From contig OY282610.1 in the NCBI GenBank assembly GCA_958298945.1, positions 28,284,167 through 28,348,166 on the forward strand: 64,000 nt of DNA, written 5' to 3'. Origin of the DNA: Atherix ibis (Eukaryota > Arthropoda > Insecta > Diptera > Athericidae). Made by a program: the position numbers and the translations under genes. Below the pieces are notes generated by a model that did not search any database, had not been told where the DNA came from, and was given only the letters and a program-made list of their open reading frames with translations. Positions 34,345-45,420 of the stretch are shown here, piece after piece (position 1 is the first letter of the stretch; the number at the start of each line of letters is the position of its first letter).

Positions 34345-34820
34345 GTCCGCGTTCGAGAGGAGGATTATTCCAAGAATTTTGAGCCATCTTTATGAGGTCA
34401 GACGATTCTGTAATAAAATTTTCTGATTGTGGATAAAATTAAGCTTAATAGGCTGCACACTTAATCCGTATGACTGAGGAAGATCCTGCTTCAACGAGTT
34501 TTTGTTAAAATTGACTTTATTTAGTTCGGTGGAGCCGAAACTGTTAACAAGCCAAAAACATGCTGACAGTGTCGAACTGGAAGTTGATGATGATCACCAT
34601 GGAAAAACGACTTTCGGCAAAAAATCTTTGATAAACAGGGTTGTATTGTGTCGAAAACGACTTTCGGCAAAAAATCTTAAATATCATAAAAACAGGGTTG
34701 TATTGTGTCAATTTATATTTTTTATTTTATTTAACAATTCCGAATACTTATTTTCAATTATTGTATTTGGTTAAGAATTTCAACAACGTACGTAATTCGA
34801 TATTAACAATTGGAATTTGT

Positions 34821-35174
34821 TTGGAAAAACATTTTCTGTGTAAATATTTAGTGTTTCTTGATATAAGTCAAGCTTTTGATAGAGTTTGGCACCCGGGTCT
34901 ACTCTGGAAACTCAAGAGGTTCCTTCCTTCCACCTATTTCCTAATCCTAAGATCATTCCTTTCCAACCGACACTTCCAAGTAAATGAATCCAACGAACTG
35001 TCCAATATCTCTCCGATATTGGCTGGGGTTCCTCAGGGTAGCATACTTGGACCCATCCTCTACAACATTTACACATCCGATATCCCAACCTGCCCTAATA
35101 CCTTCTTTTCTACATACGCCGATGATACGAACTCATGTCCGCGTTCAAAAGGAGGATTATTCCAAGAATTTTGA
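34821..35174 (+). pseudogene. RT palm segment, macrosatellite unit 1
   Basis: The frame begins at a TTG with no in-frame ATG in the segment. It reads LVFLDISQAFDRVWHPGLLW (RT motif A, catalytic Asp), RSFLSNRHFQVN, AGVPQGSILGPILYNIYT (motif B) and YADDT (motif C), then ends with NSCPRSKGGLFQEF at the fusion with the neighbouring segment. The N-terminal fingers and the thumb are absent, so it cannot act alone as a reverse transcriptase. This unit differs slightly from the others: an upstream open stretch from 34641 continues into it, and it carries GCGTTCAAAAGG at the junction. Confidence 0.9.
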
Positions 35175-35608
35175 GCCATCTTCATGAGGTCGGACGATTC
35201 TGCAATACAATTTTCTGATTGTGGATAAAATTAAGCTCAATAAGCTGCACACTTAATCCGTATGGCTGAGGACGATCATGCCCAGATCGATCATCTGTTA
35301 CAATGATTTTTTGTTGAAATTGGCTTTATTTAGTTCAGTGAAGCGACGGTGTTGGGTGACCAACATGCTGACAGTGTCGAACTGGAAGAGACGCCGGCTC
35401 CGGTGCTGTCGAAGTGGATGATGATGACCATGAAAAAATGAATTTCGGCAAAAAATCGTTCATAAAGACGATCGTACAAACAAAGTTGTATTGCATCAAT
35501 TTATATTTTTTATTTTATTTAACAATTCCGAATACTTATTTTCAATTATTTGGTTAAGAATTTCAATAACGTAACATAGGTAATTCGATATCAACAATTG
35601 GAATTTGT

Positions 35609-35962
35609 TTGGAAAAACATTTTCTGTGTAAATATTTAGTGTTTCTTGATATAAGTCAAGCTTTTGATAGAGTTTGGCACCCGGGTCTACTCTGGAAACT
35701 CAAGAGGTTCCTTCCTTCCACCTATTTCCTAATCCTAAGATCATTCCTTTCCAACCGACACTTCCAAGTAAATGAATCCAACGAACTGTCCAATATCTCT
35801 CCGATATTGGCTGGGGTTCCTCAGGGTAGTATACTTGGACCCATCCTCTACAACATTTACACATCCGATATCCCAACCTGCCCTAATACCTTCTTTTCTA
35901 CATACGCCGATGATACGAACTCATGTCCGCGTTCGAAAGGAGGATTATTCCAAGAATTTTGA
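35609..35962 (+). pseudogene. RT palm segment, macrosatellite unit 2
   Basis: Same 117-codon segment as unit 1 with RT motifs A, B and C intact and the same fused tail. It has the distinguishing GGTAGTATAC in motif B DNA, a silent change. It begins with TTG GAA, so no ATG start. Confidence 0.9.
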
Positions 35963-36396
35963 GCCATCTTCATGAGGTCGGACGATTCTGCAATACAATT
36001 TTCTGATTGTGGATAAAATTAAGCTCAATAAGCTGCACACTTAATCCGTATGGCTGAGGACGATCATGCCCAGATCGATCATCTGTTACAATGATTTTTT
36101 GTTGAAATTGGCTTTATTTAGTTCAGTGAAGCGACGGTGTTGGGTGACCAACATGCTGACAGTGTCGAACTGGAAGAGACGCCGGCTCCGGTGCTGTCGA
36201 AGTGGATGATGATGACCATGAAAAAATGAATTTCGGCAAAAAATCGTTCATAAAGACGATCGTACAAACAAAGTTGTATTGCATCAATTTATATTTTTTA
36301 TTTTATTTAACAATTCCGAATACTTATTTTCAATTATTTGGTTAAGAATTTCAATAACGTAACATAGGTAATTCGATATCAACAATTGGAATTTGT

Positions 36397-36750
36397 TTGG
36401 AAAAACATTTTCTGTGTAAATATTTAGTGTTTCTTGATATAAGTCAAGCTTTTGATAGAGTTTGGCACCCGGGTCTACTCTGGAAACTCAAGAGGTTCCT
36501 TCCTTCCACCTATTTCCTAATCCTAAGATCATTCCTTTCCAACCGACACTTCCAAGTAAATGAATCCAACGAACTGTCCAATATCTCTCCGATATTGGCT
36601 GGGGTTCCTCAGGGTAGCATACTTGGACCCATCCTCTACAACATTTACACATCCGATATCCCAACCTGCCCTAATACCTTCTTTTCTACATACGCCGATG
36701 ATACGAACTCATGTCCGCGTTCGAAAGGAGGATTATTCCAAGAATTTTGA
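36397..36750 (+). pseudogene. RT palm segment, macrosatellite unit 3
   Basis: Predicted peptide identical to unit 2. Motifs A (FLDISQAFD), B (GVPQGSILGP) and C (YADD) are all present; it stops at the GGAGGATT junction. Confidence 0.9.
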
Positions 36751-37184
36751 GCCATCTTCATGAGGTCGGACGATTCTGCAATACAATTTTCTGATTGTGG
36801 ATAAAATTAAGCTCAATAAGCTGCACACTTAATCCGTATGGCTGAGGACGATCATGCCCAGATCGATCATCTGTTACAATGATTTTTTGTTGAAATTGGC
36901 TTTATTTAGTTCAGTGAAGCGACGGTGTTGGGTGACCAACATGCTGACAGTGTCGAACTGGAAGAGACGCCGGCTCCGGTGCTGTCGAAGTGGATGATGA
37001 TGACCATGAAAAAATGAATTTCGGCAAAAAATCGTTCATAAAGACGATCGTACAAACAAAGTTGTATTGCATCAATTTATATTTTTTATTTTATTTAACA
37101 ATTCCGAATACTTATTTTCAATTATTTGGTTAAGAATTTCAATAACGTAACATAGGTAATTCGATATCAACAATTGGAATTTGT

Positions 37185-37538
37185 TTGGAAAAACATTTTC
37201 TGTGTAAATATTTAGTGTTTCTTGATATAAGTCAAGCTTTTGATAGAGTTTGGCACCCGGGTCTACTCTGGAAACTCAAGAGGTTCCTTCCTTCCACCTA
37301 TTTCCTAATCCTAAGATCATTCCTTTCCAACCGACACTTCCAAGTAAATGAATCCAACGAACTGTCCAATATCTCTCCGATATTGGCTGGGGTTCCTCAG
37401 GGTAGCATACTTGGACCCATCCTCTACAACATTTACACATCCGATATCCCAACCTGCCCTAATACCTTCTTTTCTACATACGCCGATGATACGAACTCAT
37501 GTCCGCGTTCGAAAGGAGGATTATTCCAAGAATTTTGA
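37185..37538 (+). pseudogene. RT palm segment, macrosatellite unit 4
   Basis: Predicted peptide identical to unit 3, with all three RT motifs and the same junction. I saw no base differing from unit 3 within the segment. Confidence 0.9.
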
Positions 37539-37972
37539 GCCATCTTCATGAGGTCGGACGATTCTGCAATACAATTTTCTGATTGTGGATAAAATTAAGC
37601 TCAATAAGCTGCACACTTAATCCGTATGGCTGAGGACGATCATGCCCAGATCGATCATCTGTTACAATGATTTTTTGTTGAAATTGGCTTTATTTAGTTC
37701 AGTGAAGCGACGGTGTTGGGTGACCAACATGCTGACAGTGTCGAACTGGAAGAGACGCCGGCTCCGGTGCTGTCGAAGTGGATGATGATGACCATGAAAA
37801 AATGAATTTCGGCAAAAAATCGTTCATAAAGACGATCGTACAAACAAAGTTGTATTGCATCAATTTATATTTTTTATTTTATTTAACAATTCCGAATACT
37901 TATTTTCAATTATTTGGTTAAGAATTTCAATAACGTAACATAGGTAATTCGATATCAACAATTGGAATTTGT

Positions 37973-38326
37973 TTGGAAAAACATTTTCTGTGTAAATATT
38001 TAGTGTTTCTTGATATAAGTCAAGCTTTTGATAGAGTTTGGCACCCGGGTCTACTCTGGAAACTCAAGAGGTTCCTTCCTTCCACCTATTTCCTAATCCT
38101 AAGATCATTCCTTTCCAACCGACACTTCCAAGTAAATGAATCCAACGAACTGTCCAATATCTCTCCGATATTGGCTGGGGTTCCTCAGGGTAGCATACTT
38201 GGACCCATCCTCTACAACATTTACACATCCGATATCCCAACCTGCCCTAATACCTTCTTTTCTACATACGCCGATGATACGAACTCATGTCCGCGTTCGA
38301 AAGGAGGATTATTCCAAGAATTTTGA
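37973..38326 (+). pseudogene. RT palm segment, macrosatellite unit 5
   Basis: Predicted peptide identical to unit 3, flanked by the same linker on both sides. Confidence 0.9.
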
Positions 38327-38760
38327 GCCATCTTCATGAGGTCGGACGATTCTGCAATACAATTTTCTGATTGTGGATAAAATTAAGCTCAATAAGCTGC
38401 ACACTTAATCCGTATGGCTGAGGACGATCATGCCCAGATCGATCATCTGTTACAATGATTTTTTGTTGAAATTGGCTTTATTTAGTTCAGTGAAGCGACG
38501 GTGTTGGGTGACCAACATGCTGACAGTGTCGAACTGGAAGAGACGCCGGCTCCGGTGCTGTCGAAGTGGATGATGATGACCATGAAAAAATGAATTTCGG
38601 CAAAAAATCGTTCATAAAGACGATCGTACAAACAAAGTTGTATTGCATCAATTTATATTTTTTATTTTATTTAACAATTCCGAATACTTATTTTCAATTA
38701 TTTGGTTAAGAATTTCAATAACGTAACATAGGTAATTCGATATCAACAATTGGAATTTGT

Positions 38761-39114
38761 TTGGAAAAACATTTTCTGTGTAAATATTTAGTGTTTCTTG
38801 ATATAAGTCAAGCTTTTGATAGAGTTTGGCACCCGGGTCTACTCTGGAAACTCAAGAGGTTCCTTCCTTCCACCTATTTCCTAATCCTAAGATCATTCCT
38901 TTCCAACCGACACTTCCAAGTAAATGAATCCAACGAACTGTCCAATATCTCTCCGATATTGGCTGGGGTTCCTCAGGGTAGCATACTTGGACCCATCCTC
39001 TACAACATTTACACATCCGATATCCCAACCTGCCCTAATACCTTCTTTTCTACATACGCCGATGATACGAACTCATGTCCGCGTTCGAAAGGAGGATTAT
39101 TCCAAGAATTTTGA
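38761..39114 (+). pseudogene. RT palm segment, macrosatellite unit 6
   Basis: Predicted peptide identical to unit 3. The linker after it carries several changes (GGCAACAAATCG near 39386, TTGCGTCAAT near 39432), as expected for an edge unit that escapes homogenisation. Confidence 0.9.
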
Positions 39115-39578
39115 GCCATCTTCATGAGGTCGGACGATTCTGCAATACAATTTTCTGATTGTGGATAAAATTAAGCTCAATAAGCTGCACACTTAATCCG
39201 TATGGCTGAGGACGATCATGCCCAGATCGATCATCTGTTACAATGATTTTTTGTTGAAATTGGCTTTATTTAGTTCAGTGAAGCGACGGTGTTGGGTGAC
39301 CAACATGCTGACAGTGTCGAACTGGAAGAGACGCCGGCTCCGGTGCTGTCGAAGTGGATGATGATGACCATGAAAAAATGAATTTCGGCAACAAATCGTT
39401 CATAAAGACGATCGTACAAACAAAGTTGTATTGCGTCAATTTATATTTTTTATTTTATTTAACAATTCCGAATACTTATTTTCAATTATTTGGTTAAGAA
39501 TTTCAACAACGTAACATACGTAATTCGATATCAATAATTGAAATTTGTTTGGAAAAACATTTTCTGTATAAATATTTA

Positions 39579-40860
39579 TTGAGTCAAATCGGCTATGACA
39601 AAGTGTCGATAAAATTTTTTACCAAAAATGATACGATATCGGCTCAGTTTTCTTTGTTAATTAACATAAATATTTATATTATCGAATAGTTCGGCTTATT
39701 TGAAATGGACAAAATCTATTTTAAAAAATCTCAAATTGATTTTCTGCAATATTTTCACATCGTCTATTTAATATGTTTTTTAGTGACTAATCTCTTCAAG
39801 AACAAAGAATATGTTAAGATTTGTTTCTTCGAATTGGTCAGTTGATATAAACAAAAAAATTTCCGCGTTGATATAAACAATATTTGATGGAAGCGATATT
39901 CTTCGTACTGAAGTAAACTTTTTCAATTTGTTTATGGCTCGTTTCTTCTATTCTCGAATTTTGTTTATTTTATATCGAGTATATTCAATTAGAATTTTTA
40001 ATGATAATTGCTTATTCGCATAAATCAGCATTGATTCCTAATTTTTTTTTGCATTTGAACGATATGCATTTTTGTTGAAATTTTTATTATTTTTATCACA
40101 CATACATTTCCGTTAATGTTTTTTTCAACTTTTACTAGAAAAATAATTGATGAAAGATAAGTCATGTGTCGATTTCAACTAAAATTAGTCATGGCACATT
40201 GCAAGGAGGTGTTCTTATTTGGGTTAAAGTTCCACACTATTAAGAGGAGTCCTCTTAATATCTTTTGAGCTTTTTACCTACCCATGGGGGGGGGGGTGGT
40301 GGTGGATAATAAAAACAAAAATAATTGATTACAATCTAATTTTTGATAGTCCAACTATGTATTTTTTTTAGGGATTGCATTTTATTTGTTTGTACAATTT
40401 CTAATATCCTTTTTGAAAAATAATTTAACTATTGCCTATATTGTTGTACTTATTATAAGTACAAATATAGCCACTCATTTTTCAATAAATTACAATATTA
40501 AAATTTTTAAATTCAAAGTTAAAACTGCAGTTAGTAAAATTTAACATTTTTGTATCTTAATTTGGAGTTAAATTAGAAATAGTCTATCTGAACTAAATGG
40601 GAAAAAATTAATATTAAATTTTCATACAAGTAGATAAAAATACTTAAAACTATTTAAAAATTATTAGTTAAATTAAAATAAACTGCATCAGATATAGTAT
40701 CTTCATTTTAAAATGTTATACTTGTACAACAAAAACAGGACTAATGGGAAATTTTGGTTTAATATTTTCTTAGCAATATTCCCAACTTCAAATATTATTA
40801 CCATATAAAAGTGTACTTATATGAATTGTCTCTGGTTAATTGAATATGTTCCGGAGCATG
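39579..40860. other. AT-rich intronic stretch with an 11-G run
   Basis: A/T-rich DNA with an uninterrupted G run at 40286-40296 followed by TGGTGGTGG. No coding or repeat feature is recognised. Confidence 0.5.
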
Positions 40861-40869
40861 AAATCGGCA

Positions 40870-41310
40870 CTTGATTATTATGCTAGAAAATTCTGACCAT
40901 AACATTAAAGCCTATACTATACAGGACACTAATTTCACCAGTCTTCGGATATTATATTTTCAGAGAAGCAGTTAAGAATAATCAGGTATGGCCAAGAATA
41001 TTCTGACCGAAAAAATAAAAATCAGGAGTACCTAATGGGAGCGTATTAGGCTCTCTTCTGTATTTATTATACATAAGGGATGTCCCAAAAACTAATGAAA
41101 TATTAATGAATACATTTGCAGATGACACCGTAATAGATTCATCTATATAAAGAGCTGCTAAAAAATCTGAAGACTATATTAAAAACGTCAACAACTGGAC
41201 GAATCTCTTAAGCTAAGTTTTAAGCTAAATTAATCGAAATCAGTACACATTATCTTTACCTACAGGAAAGTTGATACTCTATATAATACCATTACCTGGG
41301 GAAAAAGGTA
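40870..41310 (+). pseudogene. Jockey-like reverse transcriptase fragment
   Basis: The plus strand at 41025-41145 reads [20 protein letters not shown] (RT motif B), then [10 protein letters not shown] (motif C), then an NVNNWTNLLS-like region typical of the sequence after the palm. The protein differs clearly from the macrosatellite RT, so it is another family member. It runs into TCTAGAGGAGGATTCTTCGA at 41308, the same type of junction found in the macrosatellite. Confidence 0.85.
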
Positions 41311-42720
41311 TTCTAGAGGAGGATTCTTCGAAGAATTTTTGGCACCCTGCATGTAGATAAACGATTCCATAGCCTATTTAACGATGACATCCTGGTTGTG
41401 GACGGCGGTATCCAGCACGCCGAAAACATATACTGCGATGGGCTGGACACTTAATTCTCTCCGGAAATTCAACAGTGACTCTATTTATGATCTCAGAAGA
41501 TGAGGTAGAATCTATCTTCGTGGAAACGATAGCGTTAGGTAGGTTTTTAAAAACAGGCTGGGAGTGACGAAAAGGAAGAAGCAATTCCAAACTGGGACGT
41601 CTGGCAGGCCTAGACTGGACTGAATCAAAGAACGCCAAACGTCCCGGTTGTTGCTCCATCGATGATGAAAAAGCCAGAATCAACAATGGATTAAGTGCAC
41701 TGGACTGTCCGAAAAGACTATAGTGACTTCATTTATGGTCCCAAAATACGAGGTAGACCCTATCTTTGATGGAACGATGACGGTAGCTAGCACGCCGAAA
41801 ACATGCTGGGGTGTCGAACTAGAAGAGCAGGGCGTGAAGCTTGAACTTTGATTGTATTTTTATTATTCTTTGATTCATCAGGTCTAGATGGGACTCTCGG
41901 TTGCCGCGTCATCGATAATGAAAAAGCCAGAATCAATCATCGACTAAGTCCGCTGAACACTTAATCCGTTTGAATAAGGAAGGTCCTGTCCGAAAAAACT
42001 ACAGTGGCTTCATTAATGGTTCCAAAATGCGGGGTAGGAGCGACGGCGATATGCGGGCACGCCGAAAACATGTTGGGGTGTCGAACTAGAAAAGCGAGCG
42101 TGAAGATGGTACATAGGCGTTCTTTGATTCAGCAAGGGGAGACCCCCGGTTGTCGCGCCATCGATGATGAAAATGCCAGAATCAATCATGGGTTAAGTGC
42201 GCTGCCCACTTAATCCGTTTGGATGAGGAAGATCATGTCTGGAAAGTCAACAGTGGCTTCATTTATGATCTCAGAAGATGAGGTAGGATCTACCTATGGT
42301 GAAACGACAGCGTTAGACGGGACGCCAAAAAGAAGCTGGGCTGACGAACTGGAAGACCACGGCGATAAGCCGGCCCCTTTAGAGTTCTATGATTCATCAG
42401 TTCTAGATCGGAGTCCCAGTTGTCGCGGCGTTGATGATGAAAAAGATAGAACCAATCGTGGATGAAGCGCGTTGCACACTTAATCCGTTTGGATGAGGAA
42501 GGTCCTGTCCGAAAAAACTACAGTGGCTTAATTTATGGATCCAAAAGACGGGGTAGACCCTACCTTCGGTGGAATGATGGCGGTAGCCAAAATGCCAAAA
42601 AGAAGCTGGGCTTACGAACTGGAAGACCACGGTACTAAGTCGGCCTCTTTAGAGTTACATGATTCACAAGGTCTAGATCGGAGTCCCTGTTATGATGAAT
42701 TGAGTATATTTGATAACTTT
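41310..42720 (+). repeat. ~260-bp tandem array resembling non-LTR 5' region/ORF1 start
   Basis: CACTTAATCCGTTTGG-type phrases occur near 41450, 41957, 42207 and 42477, with a weaker one near 41695, so the period is about 250-270 bp over roughly five diverged units. Open stretches read MRKIMSGKSTVASFMISEDE (42223), TPKRSWADELEDHG and KRSWAYELEDHG (42325 and 42595). The peptide repeats with the DNA, which suggests a duplicated start of an ORF1-like gene or repeated 5' monomers of a Jockey-like element. The 788-bp macrosatellite carries related DNA (CATGCTGACAGTGTCGAACT). Confidence 0.75.
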
Positions 42721-43006
42721 ATAGTGTCTATCGACACTGAAAAAGGACTCCTAGACTGAAAATTTTGTATAAAGAACCTAAAAAAATGTTTTTTATATAT
42801 TCTGAAGCACAAAAATCAAAAAAAAAATATGTTATCGTTAATAGGACTGACAGTCAGTATGTCGAGGGTGATCGTAAGAAAAGTTCTTTGAAGAAAAGCC
42901 TTTTATTAAGTATTTTAGTGAGCTTATCGATACTAAATATATGGGATATGGTAATGTGTAAAAATAATATTTTATAAGAAAAAAAAATTGTATTTTTCAA
43001 ACTTAC
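42721..43006. other. unc-13 intron 1, 5' end
   Basis: Sequence between the repeat array and the exon 1 donor. An open stretch at 42765-42977 (TTG start, lysine- and serine-rich) is not recognised and probably reflects base composition. Confidence 0.5.
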
Positions 43007-43028
43007 CCGTAACATTAAGCAGTGACAT
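43007..43028 (-). CDS. unc-13: unc-13 first coding exon (C2A isoform)
   Basis: This 22-nt coding exon reads M-S-L-L-N-V-T plus one base and is followed by a consensus donor GTAAGT (minus strand, 43001-43006). The extra G joins TT at the start of the next exon to make Val8, so the phase fits exactly. Long UNC-13/Munc13-1 proteins also begin MSLL and run straight into the C2A domain. Munc13 proteins prime synaptic vesicles by opening syntaxin and promoting SNARE assembly at the presynaptic active zone; the C2A domain dimerises and binds RIM. The start is the first ATG in frame; a two-codon upstream ORF ends immediately before it. Such a short exon would be missed by ORF callers. The call rests on its fit to the two downstream exons. 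Confidence 0.85.
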
Positions 43029-43029
43029 T

Positions 43030-43038
43030 CTAATGCAT
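43030..43038 (-). promoter_or_regulatory. minimal upstream ORF before unc-13 start
   Basis: On the minus strand ATG CAT TAG ends one base before the MSLL start codon. If the transcript includes it, this two-codon uORF could reduce initiation or cause reinitiation at the main ATG. It is seen directly in the sequence; a function is inference, and the transcription start is unknown. Confidence 0.3.
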
Positions 43039-44970
43039 AGCGAATTATCGTACTAGCTACTAAGTTGATCTAGTTGATGTGTATGTGTTTAGATTGAAAT
43101 TTTCGTTAAATATTATCTTTTTTCTTAATATTAAAATATATTTTTCATAAATTTCTTGATATTTGATTTGTTGTTTTTTGTTTTTGTTCTCGTTTTAATT
43201 TTTTTCATAACAATTTTAATCAATATCCGTCGATACTAAGTAACTCCATCTGTTGCTTAATTTATACAACTGATACTATTGACGAGGCAATCCTATTTTG
43301 ATTCACCTTTTCTACCAATCTCCTCTTGCTCCTTATCTTTTTGGTCGATTATTTTTAATAATTAATTAATGGTAAATATATATATATTTTTTTAAATATA
43401 AATTTCTAGTAAATTAATTAACTAAAATTGTATGGAATTAATTTGTTGTTTTGTTTTAAATTTTTTTTAAGTTTGATTTTAACTTTACAAAATTTTCTAT
43501 ATAAATAGAACATATTGTCTATATGATAATGTAAAACTGCACCAGATTTTAATAATTTCTATCCGATAATCTTTTTATTTTCTTTATTTCTTTTTGACTC
43601 TTTTTTATAAAAATAAAATACAATCTTTTTTTTTTTTGTTTTTTTTTTTTTACATTTTAATCACAACTAATTAATAAAATATTAAATATTTAATAGTATT
43701 AAAATGAATTTAATTGGCAACAATAGAAACTTTAACTGAATTTTAAAGAAATAGCACATTTTTCTTTGGTAATATTTACTTAAATTCACTCACATTTACA
43801 AAAGAAATTTCAATATTTTATGGAACTATTTTGATAATTTGATTGAAATCAATTAAAAAAAAAAAAACTTTTAATGATAAATTGTTTTCCATTTTGAAAT
43901 AATGTTTCGCGTAATAAATATTTTTCAAAAAAATTCAAATCGATTTTATGTCCAACTTATTTTGTCGGCTTTATTGATTTTAGCATTGATAGCTCTAATT
44001 AAATAAATATAACATAAAATTGACTAATTGAAAAATTAAAATTAAAATAATAAAATGTCCAGTAATATTTTCACTACAAGTTTTATGCACTAATTTTTTT
44101 TTGGTCACTTTTTCTTTTAGTATTTCGATAATTAAAATTATCAAAACTACAACAGAATTGCTATTTATCACGAAATTTTAAACAATTTTTCATGGTAATA
44201 TCTTTGTTTACGCATTTTTAATTTCATTTTCATCATCACTTTAGATACTTTTCAAAAATTCTAACAATTTCGAAAGCATTTTTTATTTTTTTTTTTTTTT
44301 GTAAGGTTTTGCTCTTTTTTTTGTCTGAACTTAATCGACAGAAAAAAAATTCTATAATCACTAAAAGAAAAAGAAATATTATTAAAATTATTAGTTTAGT
44401 TTTTTTAATATATTTTATTAATAACTGAATATAAAAATACTTGTTCACATATCGAAATATGAAGAAACAATAAAAATAATATTTGAAAATACTTGAGAAT
44501 GTTAAACAAAACAAAATTTGCTATATATTTTCTTATTTATTTATTATAGATTATTAATAAAAATATGTCCAAGTTTTAAGTTGTATAATTAAAAAATTCT
44601 ACCACAAACCACAAAAAAATTCTTTTTCCATTTATTCATATTTAAGGAATTTCAATATTGATCGACATACAGAATTGAGAAAATATTTTCATAAGCAAAA
44701 TTATTTTCTTATCAAATAAACATACTGCGGTTCATCAACATGATAAAAAAATTGCTATCTTTTTAAGCCGAAATATTTTCTTTTTAATTATTAAACAGAT
44801 CAATTTTTTTTTAGATATTTTTATACATAAGTAAGAGATTTATTTATATTTTATTTAAACTAATATATATTTTATAAGTTTTTTAGAAAATTTGCGTAAA
44901 TATTTGTTATGGTTTTTCTGAAATTTCATTTCTTTTGATAACATTCTTCCAAATAGAAAGTTATTCATTT
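43039..44970. other. AT-rich 5' flank or UTR of unc-13 C2A isoform
   Basis: Upstream of the first coding exon on the minus strand. The first ~100 bases (43039-43130) are the likely 5' untranslated region, but no TATA, initiator or splice acceptor is convincing. Beyond it are long A/T tracts, with T runs at 43627-43651 and 44288-44301. Frames such as 44236-44514 (minus) are Lys/Phe/Ile-rich and compositional. Confidence 0.5.
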
Positions 44971-44974
44971 TACG

Positions 44975-45420
44975 GTTTGAAAAGTACAGCTCTATCATGT
45001 GACAGTTATTTTAAAAATTTATTATTTAGATTCAGAATTATTTAACATAAGAAATGCCATTTTTGAAATTATATTGGTTTTTTTTTTTTTAATTATTTAC
45101 TTGATCAAACCATATGTTAAATTCTATAAACTTTCTGCAACAGTGTTGTTTCTGTCGTAGTCACATTCCGCATTTTAGGAGGAGTTTATGGTCTTCAATT
45201 GTTATTAACGATAATTGTTATATATGAGACTCTAAAAATTTATAAGCAACTATACGGATGCCATTGTATCCAGCAAAATTGACCGTCTGGTTTGCAGTTT
45301 GTGCCAAAAATCATTAACAATTGCCTAAAAAGAATCGAGTCCTGTAAGAAGGCTTGTAATAACTATTTGAATTATATTATAATTAATATATAATGTTCAG
45401 AATATCAAAAATATAATATA
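44975..45420 (+). mobile_element. fragment of TTTGGAAAGTACAG-type DD41D element
   Basis: The left end TTTGAAAAGTACAGCTCTAT with TCATGTGACAGTTATTT matches the family. Decayed sequence at 45190-45290 corresponds to the region after the first catalytic Asp. The last part (45310-45370) resembles the conserved C-terminal block. It has no open frame. Confidence 0.5.

Larger units (their letters stand above)
34345..39578 (+). repeat. ~788-bp macrosatellite carrying an RT palm segment
   Basis: Head-to-tail units of 788 bp; the RT segment starts at 34821, 35609, 36397, 37185, 37973 and 38761. Partial units flank the array (from 34345 on the left, to about 39578 on the right). The inner units look identical or nearly so by eye, with single differences such as TAGTATAC at 35827. 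The left partial unit is diverged and has its own small duplication. Each unit joins a 354-bp piece of Jockey reverse transcriptase to a piece beginning GGAGGATTATTCCAAGAATT that resembles the start of a non-LTR element, including a stretch reading toward S-N-W-K-R-R-like ORF1 start sequence, and to an AT-rich linker. Confidence 0.96.
5803..43006 (-). other. unc-13: unc-13 intron 1 (about 37 kb)
   Basis: This is the span between the GTAAGT donor of exon 1 and the acceptor of exon 2, as required by matching splice phase and by the conserved protein. It holds transposon relics on both strands, a ~174-bp satellite, a ~788-bp macrosatellite and long AT-rich tracts. I found no further C2A coding exon inside it. 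Alternative promoters or isoform exons cannot be excluded. Confidence 0.85.

Noticed and set aside
34641..35174. Longer 177-codon frame in macrosatellite unit 1 as a distinct gene
   Set aside because: It starts at TTG, and the part before the RT segment is low-information linker sequence absent from the other units' frames.
34984..35187. Second overlapping frame repeated in each macrosatellite unit (67 codons)
   Set aside because: It is the shadow of the RT frame in another phase; it repeats only because the DNA repeats.
42765..42977. Lys/Ser-rich frame just upstream of the exon 1 donor on the opposite strand
   Set aside because: TTG start and composition-driven; it is not linked to unc-13.
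44236..44514. 92-codon Phe/Lys/Ile-rich frame
   Set aside because: Arises from A/T homopolymers; codon content is compositional.
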